From: Sanguibacter keddieii DSM 10542
GTDB lineage: Bacteria > Actinomycetota > Actinomycetes > Actinomycetales > Cellulomonadaceae
Length of the DNA: 64,000 nucleotides
NCBI RefSeq assembly: GCF_000024925.1
Contig: NC_013521.1
Coordinates: forward strand, 1,364,001-1,428,000
Direction of reading: 5' to 3'
Part shown: piece after piece, positions 1 to 8,231 of the stretch
How positions within the stretch are numbered: position 1 is the first letter of the stretch
Layout: each line of letters opens with the position of its first letter
The notes under the pieces: generated by a model
The model's input: only the letters and a program-made list of their open reading frames with translations
Told to the model about the DNA's origin: nothing
The model's database searches: none
Program-made: the position numbers and the translations under genes

Positions 1-1870
1 GCTCGTCCGTGCCGGCGAACCAGCGGGGGTTGCGGGGCAGGAAGCCCTCGGCCTGCCCGAGGGCGAAGATCACGCGCGTCAGCTGGCTGGTGGCCTCGTA
101 GCAGAGCAGGCGCGGACGCCAGTCGGGCAGGTACTTCTCGTTGGACCGGTACAGCTGCTCGAGCTGCCAGTACCGGGACGCGAGGAGCAGCACGCGACGG
201 TTGAGGCGCTGGAACGGCGTGGCACCGATGCGCTCGCCGAGCTCGAAGGTCTCCCGGAACATCGCGAAGTTCATGGACACCTCCTCGACGCCGAGCTCGC
301 GGGAGGAGCCGACCAGGCCCGCGACCATGATCTCGGTGACTCCGGAGACCGCGTCGGGAGACCGGCGCATCACGTCGAGCGAGAGCCCCCGCCGTCCCCA
401 CGGGACGAAGGACAGCAGCCCCTGGCACGTCCCGTCGGCGTCGTGCGCGGTGACGACCACCTCGCGTGGGTCGACGGGCGACCCGAGCCGGTCGAGGGCC
501 ATGGAGTACCCGCGCTCGTCGCCGTGCCGCCACGTCTCGGCGAGCTCGACGAGCCCGGCGAGCTCGGCCGGGGCGACGGCAGACTGCCGGCGGACGCGCA
601 CCGTGTACCCGGCCGTCTTCCCACGCTCGACGCTGCGCCGGACCGGGCGCATCGCCGGGTTCGACAGGTCGAACCGGCGCGTCTCGACGACCGCCTCGTC
701 GCCCATGGGCAGCGGGTGCAGGCCGGCGTCGCGGTAGGTGCGTGCGCCGGCGGGCGTGGCCGAGGTGACGGCGGGGATCCACCCGTGCGCGCGGGTGTGG
801 TCGAGCCAGCGGGCCACGGCGTCGGGCCACGAGGCGGGGTCACCCACCGGGTCGCCGGCCGCGAGGCTCACGCCCGAGACCACCCGGTAGGACACGGCGG
901 CTTCGCCGTCGGCCGACAGGACCGCCGACCTGTCGTCACGCGTCGCGAAGTACTCGAGGGAGTCGGCCGACGGGTAGGTGAGGAGCAGGCGTCGCACGGC
1001 GAGCGCGTCGTCCGAGCGGCGTCGGGGGTCACCCGCGGCTGATCGGAGGAACACGGCGATGCCGAGCAGCAGCCCGGCGGCGGAGAACACGCTCGCCACG
1101 ACCGCGACCCACGCGGGGACGCTCGGGTCGGCGGGCGACGTCGCGACGTGGATGCCGACAGCGTTCGCGAGGCTCCACCGCAGGCGCTCCGCCGGTCCGC
1201 TGAGGGAGTGCGTGACGACCTGGAGGAGCGACATCGCGACGACCGTGCTCACGACCGCGCCGGTGAGCATCACCAGGACTGCGCCGCGCCACGCGCGCGG
1301 CCGCAGGCGGGCGGGGAAGGCCTCGCGGGAGAGCACCAGGACGGGGATGGCGACGAGGGCCACGACGCCCGCGACGAGGTCGACCGGCGGGACCTCGAGC
1401 TCGGCGAGCGTCGACTGCCGGGTCCCGACGACCAGCGCGGTGAGGACGGCGAGCAGCATCGGCGGCACCTGCCACGCGAGGATCACGAACCACAGCGCGG
1501 CACGGAGCCGGCGCAGCAGGCCCGAGGCCACGACCCCCACGAGGATCACCGTGAAGAAGCTCGGCTGGCTCGGGACGTTGAGGACCGACAGCCACCGGCC
1601 GACGTCGTGGACGACGCCCGGGGCGAAGGGCAGGAGCAGCAGCCCGACGAGCAGCCAGATCGCGACTGCCTGGACGACGCGCCCGGTGAGCCTGGCGACG
1701 GTGCGGGCCCAGGGACGTCCGGGCGTGACCGGCTCTGACGGGGCACGGGGAGCGGTGGGCGGCGCGGTGGTGGTCGACGTGCTCGGCGGCGTGGCCCCCA
1801 GCACGCTGCTCGCACCGTGCGCGACGGGCGCGGCCGGGTCGTCGGTCAGGTCGGTCGCCGGGTGTCTCAT
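1..1870 (-). CDS. lysX: LysX/MprF-type lysyl-phosphatidylglycerol synthase, 3' end outside window
   Basis: The frame opens at ATG 1868-1870 and runs off the left edge without a stop. About 60 Pro/Ala/Ser/Thr-rich residues are followed by five or six hydrophobic segments, then a soluble DUF2156 (tRNA-dependent lysyltransferase, GNAT-like) domain. Landmarks such as YFATRDDRSAV, AGDPVGD and SLDVMRRSP closely match mycobacterial LysX, as does the segment just before the edge (EGFLPRNPRW). Family role: transfers lysine from Lys-tRNA to membrane phosphatidylglycerol, lowering surface negative charge. In LysX this part is fused to a lysyl-tRNA synthetase; whether that half exists lies outside the window, so a stand-alone MprF-like protein is possible. 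Confidence 0.88.
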   Translation of the reverse strand, partial: MRHPATDLTDDPAAPVAHGASSVLGATPPSTSTTTAPPTAPRAPSEPVTPGRPWARTVARLTGRVVQAVAIWLLVGLLLLPFAPGVVHDVGRWLSVLNVPSQPSFFTVILVGVVASGLLRRLRAALWFVILAWQVPPMLLAVLTALVVGTRQSTLAELEVPPVDLVAGVVALVAIPVLVLSREAFPARLRPRAWRGAVLVMLTGAVVSTVVAMSLLQVVTHSLSGPAERLRWSLANAVGIHVATSPADPSVPAWVAVVASVFSAAGLLLGIAVFLRSAAGDPRRRSDDALAVRRLLLTYPSADSLEYFATRDDRSAVLSADGEAAVSYRVVSGVSLAAGDPVGDPASWPDAVARWLDHTRAHGWIPAVTSATPAGARTYRDAGLHPLPMGDEAVVETRRFDLSNPAMRPVRRSVERGKTAGYTVRVRRQSAVAPAELAGLVELAETWRHGDERGYSMALDRLGSPVDPREVVVTAHDADGTCQGLLSFVPWGRRGLSLDVMRRSPDAVSGVTEIMVAGLVGSSRELGVEEVSMNFAMFRETFELGERIGATPFQRLNRRVLLLASRYWQLEQLYRSNEKYLPDWRPRLLCYEATSQLTRVIFALGQAEGFLPRNPRWFAGTDE

Positions 1871-2122
1871 CGTGCCCCCCAAGAGCTCGGCAGGTGGCCT
1901 GCCCCGACGAGGCTCGGGCGCCGGCGTCCTGCACCACGCGGACGGCGGCCCGTCCCCGGTCCGCCGAGACCCAGTGTGGTCGGACCTCCCGTGCTCCGCA
2001 ATACCCGCCACCGTGCCCCCTCTGTCGCGACCGGTCGACGGCTGCCATGATGCAGACCTGGCGACGACCGAGGTGGGGGCCACGATGGTCACGAGGGGCG
2101 AGCAGCGCGGCACGGCACGGCG

Positions 2123-3541
2123 ATGACGGGGCAGACGACGGAGCGACCTGCGGCGACGACGCCGGTCGCAGTCGGCCGCTGGACGCTCGTCGCGCTCGTG
2201 GTGGGCTCGATGGTCGGGGCCGGGGTGTTCTCCCTGCCCGGAGAGTTCTCCCGGAGCACGGGGGTGGCCGGGTCGGGCATCGCGTGGGTGATCGCGGGCG
2301 CGGGGACCGCGACGCTGGCGCTGACCTTCCTGCGCCTGGCCAACCGGCGGCCCGACCTGGACGCGGGCGTCTACTCCTACGCCCGCGAGGGGTTCGGCCG
2401 CTACGCCGAGTTCTTGTCGGCCTTCGGGTACTACCTCACCGCGGTCGTCGGGAACGTCGCCTACTGGGTCCTCATCATGTCGACCGTCGGGGAGTGGCTG
2501 CCGGTCTTCGACGGCGGGTCGACGCCGGCGGCCGTCGCCGTCGCCTCGGTCGGCGTCTGGGTCTACCAGCTGCTGCTCTCCCGCGGGATCCACTCCGCGA
2601 ACGCGCTGAACCGGGTCGTCACCGTCGCCAAGCTCGTCCCGCTCGGGGTGTTCGTGGTCGTCGCGCTGGTCGCCTTCGACCCGGCCGTCTTCGTGGCGAA
2701 CATGAGCGTCAGCGGCGTCCCGCTCCCCTCGCAGGTGCGCTCGACGATGCTCCTCACCGTCTTCGTGTTCATCGGGATGGAGTGCGCGAGCGCGTACTCG
2801 CGCTACGCCCGGCGCCGGGCCGACGTCGGATGGGCCACCATGACGGGGTTCGGCGGGGTCTTCGTGCTGTTCGTGCTCGTGACCATGGTGTCCTTCGGTG
2901 TGATGCCCCGCGAGGAGATCGCCGCGCTCGACCAGCCCTCGATCGGCGGTGTCCTCGAGCACGTCCTCGGGCCGTGGGGCGGGGCGCTCGTCGGTGTCGG
3001 CCTGCTGATCTCCGTCCTCGGGGCCTACCTCGCGTGGACGCTGGTGAGCTGCGAGGTGGTGGTCCAGGCCGCCGAGCAGGGTGACATGCCCCGCTGGCTC
3101 GCCCGCGAGAACCGCCACCACGCGCCCGTCGCCGCGATCACCATGACCAGCGTCCTGGTCCAGCTCTTCCTGCTCACCGTCCTGGGCACCACCGACGCCT
3201 TCACGGTCGCGATCTCCCTGTGCTCCTCCCTGGTGCTCGTCCCGTACCTGCTCTCGGCCGGGCTGTCCCTGAGGCTCGCGTGGCCCGACCGGCGCACCGC
3301 CGCCCGCTGGGTCGTCCTCGCGGTGCTCGCGATCGGCTACGCGCTGTTCCTCGTGTGGGCCGGCGGGCTGAAGTACCTCCTGCTCACCTGTGTCGTCTAC
3401 GCGCCGGGGACGGTCGTGCACGCGTACGCACGCCGCGCCGCAGGTGGCCTCTCGCGGCGAGAGCTGTGCGCCGCGGCGGTCGTGGCGGCGCTGGGTGTGG
3501 TGGCCGTCGTCGGCCTGGCCCTGGGGCGTATCACCCTCTGA
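2123..3541 (+). CDS. APC-family amino acid permease, arginine/ornithine-antiporter-like
   Basis: A 472-residue polytopic protein with about 12 hydrophobic segments. The first begins after residue 20 with GSMVGAGVFSLP, the conserved glycine-rich TM1 loop of the APC superfamily. Similarity by eye is to ArcD/YdgI-type basic amino acid antiporters (for example YFLSAFGYYL-like and NVAYW motifs in TM3); substrate is inferred. It is divergent from the lysX-like gene (252 bp between starts), which suggests basic amino acid supply or balance next to a lysine-consuming lipid enzyme. No clear Shine-Dalgarno precedes ATG 2123, so the start is the least certain part. Confidence 0.85.
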   Translation: MTGQTTERPAATTPVAVGRWTLVALVVGSMVGAGVFSLPGEFSRSTGVAGSGIAWVIAGAGTATLALTFLRLANRRPDLDAGVYSYAREGFGRYAEFLSAFGYYLTAVVGNVAYWVLIMSTVGEWLPVFDGGSTPAAVAVASVGVWVYQLLLSRGIHSANALNRVVTVAKLVPLGVFVVVALVAFDPAVFVANMSVSGVPLPSQVRSTMLLTVFVFIGMECASAYSRYARRRADVGWATMTGFGGVFVLFVLVTMVSFGVMPREEIAALDQPSIGGVLEHVLGPWGGALVGVGLLISVLGAYLAWTLVSCEVVVQAAEQGDMPRWLARENRHHAPVAAITMTSVLVQLFLLTVLGTTDAFTVAISLCSSLVLVPYLLSAGLSLRLAWPDRRTAARWVVLAVLAIGYALFLVWAGGLKYLLLTCVVYAPGTVVHAYARRAAGGLSRRELCAAAVVAALGVVAVVGLALGRITL

Positions 3542-3640
3542 CGGCGGCGCTGCAGATCACGATCTGAGCACGGCGCCCGTGTCCCCGGAGGCGTGGAGCG
3601 CTCGGGCCTGTGACGATAGAGGTCTTCAAGAGGAGTACCC

Positions 3641-4114
3641 GTGACGCCGATCCCGCACGCCGAACCACCTGGGCACCCCGGCACCGTGACCACCTGGACG
3701 CTCGACTCGTACGACCAGCTCGGCCTCCTGCGAGGTGCTCTGACCGCCGCGGTGCAGCGCCAGGGCGCGGACGCGCCCCGCCAGGACCAGGTCGCGACGG
3801 GGCGACGCGCCGACGTCGCCGCCGGACTCGCGCTGGCTGCGAGCGAGCTGGCGACCAACGCGCTCAAGCACGCCGGCCCGCCGGCGACGGTCAGCCTCTG
3901 GACGGCACCGGAGGGGTACCTCCTCGACGTCGCCGACTGCACGCCCGCCGCAGCCCCGCAGCGTCCCGAGGGGCGAGGGCCGGGAGAGGGCGGCTTCGGC
4001 CTCGCGCTCGTGACGCGTGTCGCCGACAGCGTCGGCTGGTACGCCACCCAGGACGCCAAGCACGTCTGGGCGAGGTTCCCGGCCGACGAGACCGGTCTGC
4101 CGGGCTCGGGCTAG
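3641..4114 (+). CDS. RsbW-like anti-sigma regulatory serine/threonine kinase (HATPase_c)
   Basis: A 157-residue protein with a GTG start preceded by AGGAGT (3631-3636). It carries the GHKL ATPase boxes of the RsbW/SpoIIAB group: N box SELATNALKHA (about residues 69-79), a D-box-like DVADCTP, and the G2 box GGFGLALV near residue 125. Family members bind ATP and control anti-sigma-factor antagonists or act on small STAS proteins. No sigma or STAS gene is adjacent. The partner may be the converging PAS-SpoIIE phosphatase, whose stop codon overlaps this one inside CTAG at 4111-4114. Confidence 0.85.
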   Translation: MTPIPHAEPPGHPGTVTTWTLDSYDQLGLLRGALTAAVQRQGADAPRQDQVATGRRADVAAGLALAASELATNALKHAGPPATVSLWTAPEGYLLDVADCTPAAAPQRPEGRGPGEGGFGLALVTRVADSVGWYATQDAKHVWARFPADETGLPGSG

Positions 4115-5637
4115 GCGTCGCGCCGCACGAGGAGCAGGCACGCGTCGTCGCGGCGCAGGCCGGGCAAGAGACAGCGATCGAGGACGAGGTCGGCCAGCTC
4201 CTCGACCCCGAGGTCGGCGCCGGCGGAGAGCGCCTGGGCCAGGCGTGCGGCGCTCGCCGCCGGGCTCTCGCCGCGGCGCTCGACGAGACCGTCGGTGAAC
4301 AGCACGACGGTGTCGCCAGGGCGCAGCACCAGCTCGGCCGTCGTGAAGCGTGACCCGGGCAGCGCGCCGAGCATCGGCCCGGAGGCGCCGTCGAGCGTCC
4401 GGACGCTGCCGTCTGTGCTCACCACGAGGGGGTACGGGTGCCCTGCCCGTGCGAGGCAGACCTCGCCGGTGGCGGGGTCGACGCTCATCACGGCGGCTGT
4501 GGCCATCGACGTGCCGGTGCTGCCGAGCAGGGTGTCGAGGTGGCCGAGCGCGCGGTCGGGGGAGTGCCCCTCGCTGACGTAGGCGCGCAGGGACGAGCTG
4601 GCGCGTGCCATGTCGCCGATGGCCTCGACCCCGTGGCCGACGACGTCGCCGATGCTGGCCACGAGGTGGCCCTCGGCGGTGCGGACCACGTCGTACCAGT
4701 CGCCGCCGAGCCCGACCTCGGCGTCGGCGGGCAGGTGGCGGAAGGCCACCGAGTAGCCGTCCGCGCCGGGGAGCACGGCAGGCTGCAGGGTCTCCTGCAT
4801 CTCGTGGAGCGCCCGGCTCAGCCGCAGCGAGGTGGCGGCGAGCTCGTCCTGGAGGCTCCGCACGCGGGTGACGTCACGGGCGATCGCGGCCACGCCGAGG
4901 ACGGGCCCGTGCGCGGTGCGGACGGGGAAGAACGACTCGAGCCAGGTGTGGGTCACGCCGGGCTCGGCAGGGGTGGTCCCGACGATCTCCGCGTCGCGGA
5001 CCGGGATGCCACGGTCCAGCACGGCGCGCAGCAGGGGCTCGGCGCCCTCGCGCAGGTCGGGGAGCAGGTCGAAGACGCCTGCGCCGTCGTGCTCGGCGAC
5101 CGTGAAGCCGTTCATGGCGGCGAGCTCACGGTTGACCCGGACGAACCGCAGGTCTGGCCCGATGAAGGCGAAGCCGATCGGTGCGTCCTCGAGCAGGGTG
5201 GAGACGATCGCGGCCTCGGACCACGCGAGGTGCTTGAGCCGCTCGTCCCCCGAGAGGTCGACGACCACGGCGACCCACCGCAGGGGGCCGCGACCGGTCG
5301 CCGCCAGGATCGCGAGCGCCGGGACGCCCTCGCCGTCGGGGCGCACGAGCTCTTTGACGACCACGGAGCTGCCGTCGCGACGCAGGTGGTCGAAGGCCCG
5401 GGTGTCACGCTCGGCGTCGGCCGGGCGCCCGACGTCCATCCACGAGATCCCCTCGGCGAGGTCGGCTCTCGTCCTGCCGAGGATGCGCAGCATCTCGTCG
5501 TTGGCCTCGTGGACCCGGTCGACGGACCCGGTCGCCACGCCGACCGCGCGGGAGCCGAACAGGGCTGCCATCTGCTCGGCGCGTGCCGCGAGCGCCTCGG
5601 TGCCGGGGAGAGAGTCCACACCGGAAGGGTGGCACAC
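4111..5637 (-). CDS. PAS-PAS-SpoIIE (PP2C-type) serine phosphatase
   Basis: 508 residues: a PAS-like region (about 30-130), a second PAS domain (about 145-265, RFVRVNRELAAMNGF), a short helical linker, then a PP2C/SpoIIE domain (about 300-505). The phosphatase part shows GGDWYDVV, IGDVVGHG and LFTDGLVERR, which hold the metal-binding Asp residues of the family. The known role of such proteins is to dephosphorylate anti-anti-sigma factors in response to a signal sensed by PAS. GTG 5637 is the longest start; GTG 5619 is a reasonable alternative. It converges on the HATPase gene with a 4-bp overlap, an arrangement suggesting a kinase/phosphatase partner-switch pair. Confidence 0.88.
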   Translation of the reverse strand: MCHPSGVDSLPGTEALAARAEQMAALFGSRAVGVATGSVDRVHEANDEMLRILGRTRADLAEGISWMDVGRPADAERDTRAFDHLRRDGSSVVVKELVRPDGEGVPALAILAATGRGPLRWVAVVVDLSGDERLKHLAWSEAAIVSTLLEDAPIGFAFIGPDLRFVRVNRELAAMNGFTVAEHDGAGVFDLLPDLREGAEPLLRAVLDRGIPVRDAEIVGTTPAEPGVTHTWLESFFPVRTAHGPVLGVAAIARDVTRVRSLQDELAATSLRLSRALHEMQETLQPAVLPGADGYSVAFRHLPADAEVGLGGDWYDVVRTAEGHLVASIGDVVGHGVEAIGDMARASSSLRAYVSEGHSPDRALGHLDTLLGSTGTSMATAAVMSVDPATGEVCLARAGHPYPLVVSTDGSVRTLDGASGPMLGALPGSRFTTAELVLRPGDTVVLFTDGLVERRGESPAASAARLAQALSAGADLGVEELADLVLDRCLLPGLRRDDACLLLVRRDA

Positions 5638-5738
5638 CCGTGCCCGTGCGTGACACCCACGCTCCCGCGGCGCGCCGTCGGACGATGCTGCGCGGTGCCC
5701 CCCGGGCGTGTCCGGTACCTCGCGGTGGGTGCGGAGAC

Positions 5739-5780
5739 GACGACGTCCCGCGCACCGTGGCAGGTGAGCGGGACGTCGTC
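5739..5780 (-). terminator. GC-rich hairpin after the 5795-6904 gene
   Basis: GACGACGTCCCGC at 5739-5751 and GCGGGACGTCGTC at 5768-5780 form a perfect 13-bp stem with a 16-nt loop, starting 15 nt past the stop of the leftward gene. There is no T tract, as is common in actinobacteria. Confidence 0.6.
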
Positions 5781-5794
5781 TGCGGAGCGTGAGG

Positions 5795-6904
5795 TCAGCC
5801 CTGGCGGGTGACCCGGCCTGCGGAGTCCCGTCCGACGACGAGGCGCGAGCCGAGCAGCGCGGCGAACGCGGTCACGGCGAGCCCGAGGACCAGTGCGACG
5901 AACACCCAGCCGGCGGCGCGGGCGACGGAGTCCGAGATGTCGTCAGCGGTCTGACGCGCCTGGTCGATCTGCTCGGAGATGGTCTCCCGCGCGTCGGCGA
6001 GGGCTGAGGCCGCACCGTCGAGCATGTCCTGCGCGGACTGGCCGGCGGACTGCAGCCCCTGCTCGATCGTGCTGACGGCCTCCTCGGCCTCGGTGCCGGT
6101 GAGGTCGGTGTTCTCCGCGACAGACCGGGTGATCGCGTCGCGGTCGACCGCGTCGGTGATGGTCGTGACGCGGTCCTCGAGGGACGTGGTGAGGTCGTCG
6201 AGGATCGTGTCGGCGTCGTCCGGGTTGGTCAGCAGGTCGACTCCGGCGTCGCTGATCTCGGTGCCGGCGGCGTCGACCTGGTCCTGGAGGTACCCGGGCT
6301 GGAGCTCGGGGACGCCGGTGCCGACGAGGATGTCCTGGGTCTGCTGGTCGACCGAGGCCGCGTCGATGTCGCCGAGCTGGTCGGAGACGCCGTCGATGGC
6401 CTTGTTCACGCCGTCCCCGGCGAGGTCGGCCACGCTCGACGCCGCGCCCCCGACGGTCGAGGCGGCACCGCTGACGAGCGAGCCGATGGCGCCGAAGGCG
6501 GCCGAGGCGAGGAGGCCGAGGAGCACCACGAAGGCGATGACGCCGGTGGCCCAGGTGACCACTCCGTGCATGAAGCCTGCGCGGACCGCGAGGACCCCGG
6601 AGACGAAGCCGGCACCGGCGAGCGAGACGAGGAGCGTGAGGACGGCCCAGATGGTCAGACCGGTGCCGACGCCGTCGAGGGGGTTGTCGGAGGCCGGGTC
6701 GACCCCGCCGAGCCCGATGGCGGTGCCGATGAGGGAGAAGGTGACGACGAGCGCGAGGAAGGTGACGACCCCGGCGAGGACGGAGCCCCACGAGATGTTC
6801 GCCGAGCCGTCGCGGGTGTCCGACCCGAGGTACGTGGCGCGCCACGAGGGGGTCGTGGGGCGTGGGGTCCGCAGGTCGGTGTCGATGGCGTCTGGTCCAG
6901 GCAT
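5795..6904 (-). CDS. Integral membrane protein with long amphipathic helical insert
   Basis: 369 residues from ATG 6904; upstream in-frame codons lack coding character. Three N-terminal hydrophobic segments (about residues 40-65, 80-110, 120-145) are followed by roughly 170 residues rich in Asp, Thr, Ala and Gln that resemble an amphipathic helical or apolipophorin-like region, then a C-terminal membrane segment near 335-355. I do not recognise a characterised family. The layout resembles uncharacterised actinobacterial envelope proteins whose long helical region lies outside the membrane. It stands alone, with a hairpin after its stop. Confidence 0.8.
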   Translation of the reverse strand: MPGPDAIDTDLRTPRPTTPSWRATYLGSDTRDGSANISWGSVLAGVVTFLALVVTFSLIGTAIGLGGVDPASDNPLDGVGTGLTIWAVLTLLVSLAGAGFVSGVLAVRAGFMHGVVTWATGVIAFVVLLGLLASAAFGAIGSLVSGAASTVGGAASSVADLAGDGVNKAIDGVSDQLGDIDAASVDQQTQDILVGTGVPELQPGYLQDQVDAAGTEISDAGVDLLTNPDDADTILDDLTTSLEDRVTTITDAVDRDAITRSVAENTDLTGTEAEEAVSTIEQGLQSAGQSAQDMLDGAASALADARETISEQIDQARQTADDISDSVARAAGWVFVALVLGLAVTAFAALLGSRLVVGRDSAGRVTRQG

Positions 6905-7141
6905 GGGGTGTTCCGTTCGTCGTGCGTGCGGTCGAGCTCGCTGCTGTCGTGAGAGACCAACCTGAACAGATGTGCCAGTACCTCGCCATCGGGGGAGGGG
7001 GTGCGTGAGGACTGCCACACCGGGGCGACGGTGGGAGCGTGCGGCGTCGGCCTGTGGTCCGGAAGGTGTCGTCGCAGGTGACGGGTCCGCACGGCCGCAC
7101 CAGGGGCAGAGCGGGTGAGAGGTCGCTCGGCGGCGCGCGGT

Positions 7142-7612
7142 TCAGATCGCGGGGGCGGGCGTGGTGCTCGCGGGCACGTCGTGGCGGTCGTCGGGCGCTG
7201 GCTCGTAGGCGGGGACGTGGATCACGTCGGCGTCGTCGAGGCTGGCGACGAGTGACCGGGTGAGCTCGATCCAGTCCTCGAGGCGCACTCCGGTGAGGAG
7301 CGCGAGGAGGTCGGGCAGGGCGCCAGGTGCCAGGTCGTCACGGACCACGGGGCGCAGCGAGCCCTCGCAGTCCCAGGACGCGATGAGGCTCCCAGGCCGC
7401 GAGGCGCTCTTGACCAGGGCCGGGTGGATCGAGCTGCCGACGAACGTGCACCGGATGGCGGGGAGCTCCGAGGCGCGGTCCCACGTGGACCAGGCGCGCC
7501 GGAAGGCGTGCTTGACCTCGTCCCAGCCGGCGGTGATCTCGGTGATGCCCAGGGCTCGGCAGCTGACGGCGAGTCCTTGCTGCACGGCGTTCTGCTGGAT
7601 GGACTCGTTCAT
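7142..7612 (-). CDS. Conserved hypothetical protein, unknown function
   Basis: 156 residues; the start is supported by GGAGGT 8 nt upstream of ATG 7612. No signal peptide or membrane helix. The sequence looks like a compact cytosolic fold with several Trp (EDWIELTRSL, ITAGWDEVKHAF) and a disordered Pro/Ala/Asp-rich tail. It lies between the membrane-protein gene and the cmtR operon with no obvious operon partner. I do not recognise it. Confidence 0.7.
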   Translation of the reverse strand: MNESIQQNAVQQGLAVSCRALGITEITAGWDEVKHAFRRAWSTWDRASELPAIRCTFVGSSIHPALVKSASRPGSLIASWDCEGSLRPVVRDDLAPGALPDLLALLTGVRLEDWIELTRSLVASLDDADVIHVPAYEPAPDDRHDVPASTTPAPAI

Positions 7613-7844
7613 CGTGGGACCTCCGGGGGCGTCGGTGCTCGAGCCGCCTTCTAGACCCGCGGTCGACGCTACACGCCGCTACCGTCAGGCGCAGCGCGAT
7701 CACGGCGACGGCGGGAGGCGTGGCCCATCCGCGACGACCCTCGCCTCGAACCTGTCTTGAGGGCGGCTCCAGCAGACGGGGCACCCTGTACGGGGGGTCC
7801 GTCGTCGACGGGCCCCTCGCTCCACGTCCGTGAGCGGATGAAAT

Positions 7845-7880
7845 GGTCAGCCTTGGCTGTATAGTCAGCGCATGCTGACC
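7845..7880 (+). promoter_or_regulatory. cmtR promoter and operator over the start codon
   Basis: TATAGT at 7860-7865 is a good -10 ending 6 nt before ATG 7872, implying a leaderless mRNA. The inverted repeat GTCAGC-GCAT-GCTGAC (7864-7879) covers the transcription start and start codon; a third copy of the arm, GGTCAGC, lies at 7845-7851. A repressor here would block RNA polymerase directly. Confidence 0.65.
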
Positions 7881-8231
7881 ATCGCCTCGCGCCTCGACGT
7901 CATGAACCGGCTCGGTCGGGCGATGTCCGACCCCACGCGCTCGCGGATCCTCGTGCACCTGCTGTCCGAGCCCGGGTACCCCGCCACGCTGGCGCAGGAC
8001 CTCGGGCTGACCCGCACGAACGTGTCCAACCACCTCAGCTGCCTGCGGGGCTGCGGGATCGTCGTCGCGGTGCCGGAGGGGCGCCGCACGCGCTACGAGA
8101 TCGCCGACCCGCACCTCACGTCTGCGCTCGCCTCGCTCATCGACGTGGTGCTCGCCGTCGACGACGGCGAGGGGTGCTCCGACGAGCACTGCGACGTCCC
8201 GCTGTGCTGCGGCACGCAGGTGCAGCCGTGA
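7872..8231 (+). CDS. cmtR: CmtR-like ArsR-family Cd/Pb-sensing repressor
   Basis: 119 residues, winged helix. The DNA-recognition region reads LGLTRTNVSNHLSCLRGCG. Cysteines fall at 57, 61 and 102, the same positions as the metal ligands of Mycobacterium tuberculosis CmtR, and the overall sequence is close to it. Extra Cys residues at 107, 112 and 113 follow in the tail (CSDEHCDVPLCC), which CmtR lacks and which may add metal affinity. Known role: represses its operon until Cd(II) or Pb(II) binds. The stop overlaps the ctpG GTG start (GTGA at 8228-8231), so the two are translationally coupled. Confidence 0.92.
   Translation: MLTIASRLDVMNRLGRAMSDPTRSRILVHLLSEPGYPATLAQDLGLTRTNVSNHLSCLRGCGIVVAVPEGRRTRYEIADPHLTSALASLIDVVLAVDDGEGCSDEHCDVPLCCGTQVQP

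Noticed and set aside
978-2126. Long plus-strand ORF of 382 codons
   Set aside because: It is antisense to the lysX-like gene and only open because of high G+C. Its protein is Arg/Ser/Thr-rich with no motif.
4438-5811. Long plus-strand ORF of 457 codons
   Set aside because: Lies opposite the PAS-SpoIIE gene, whose frame has clear domains.
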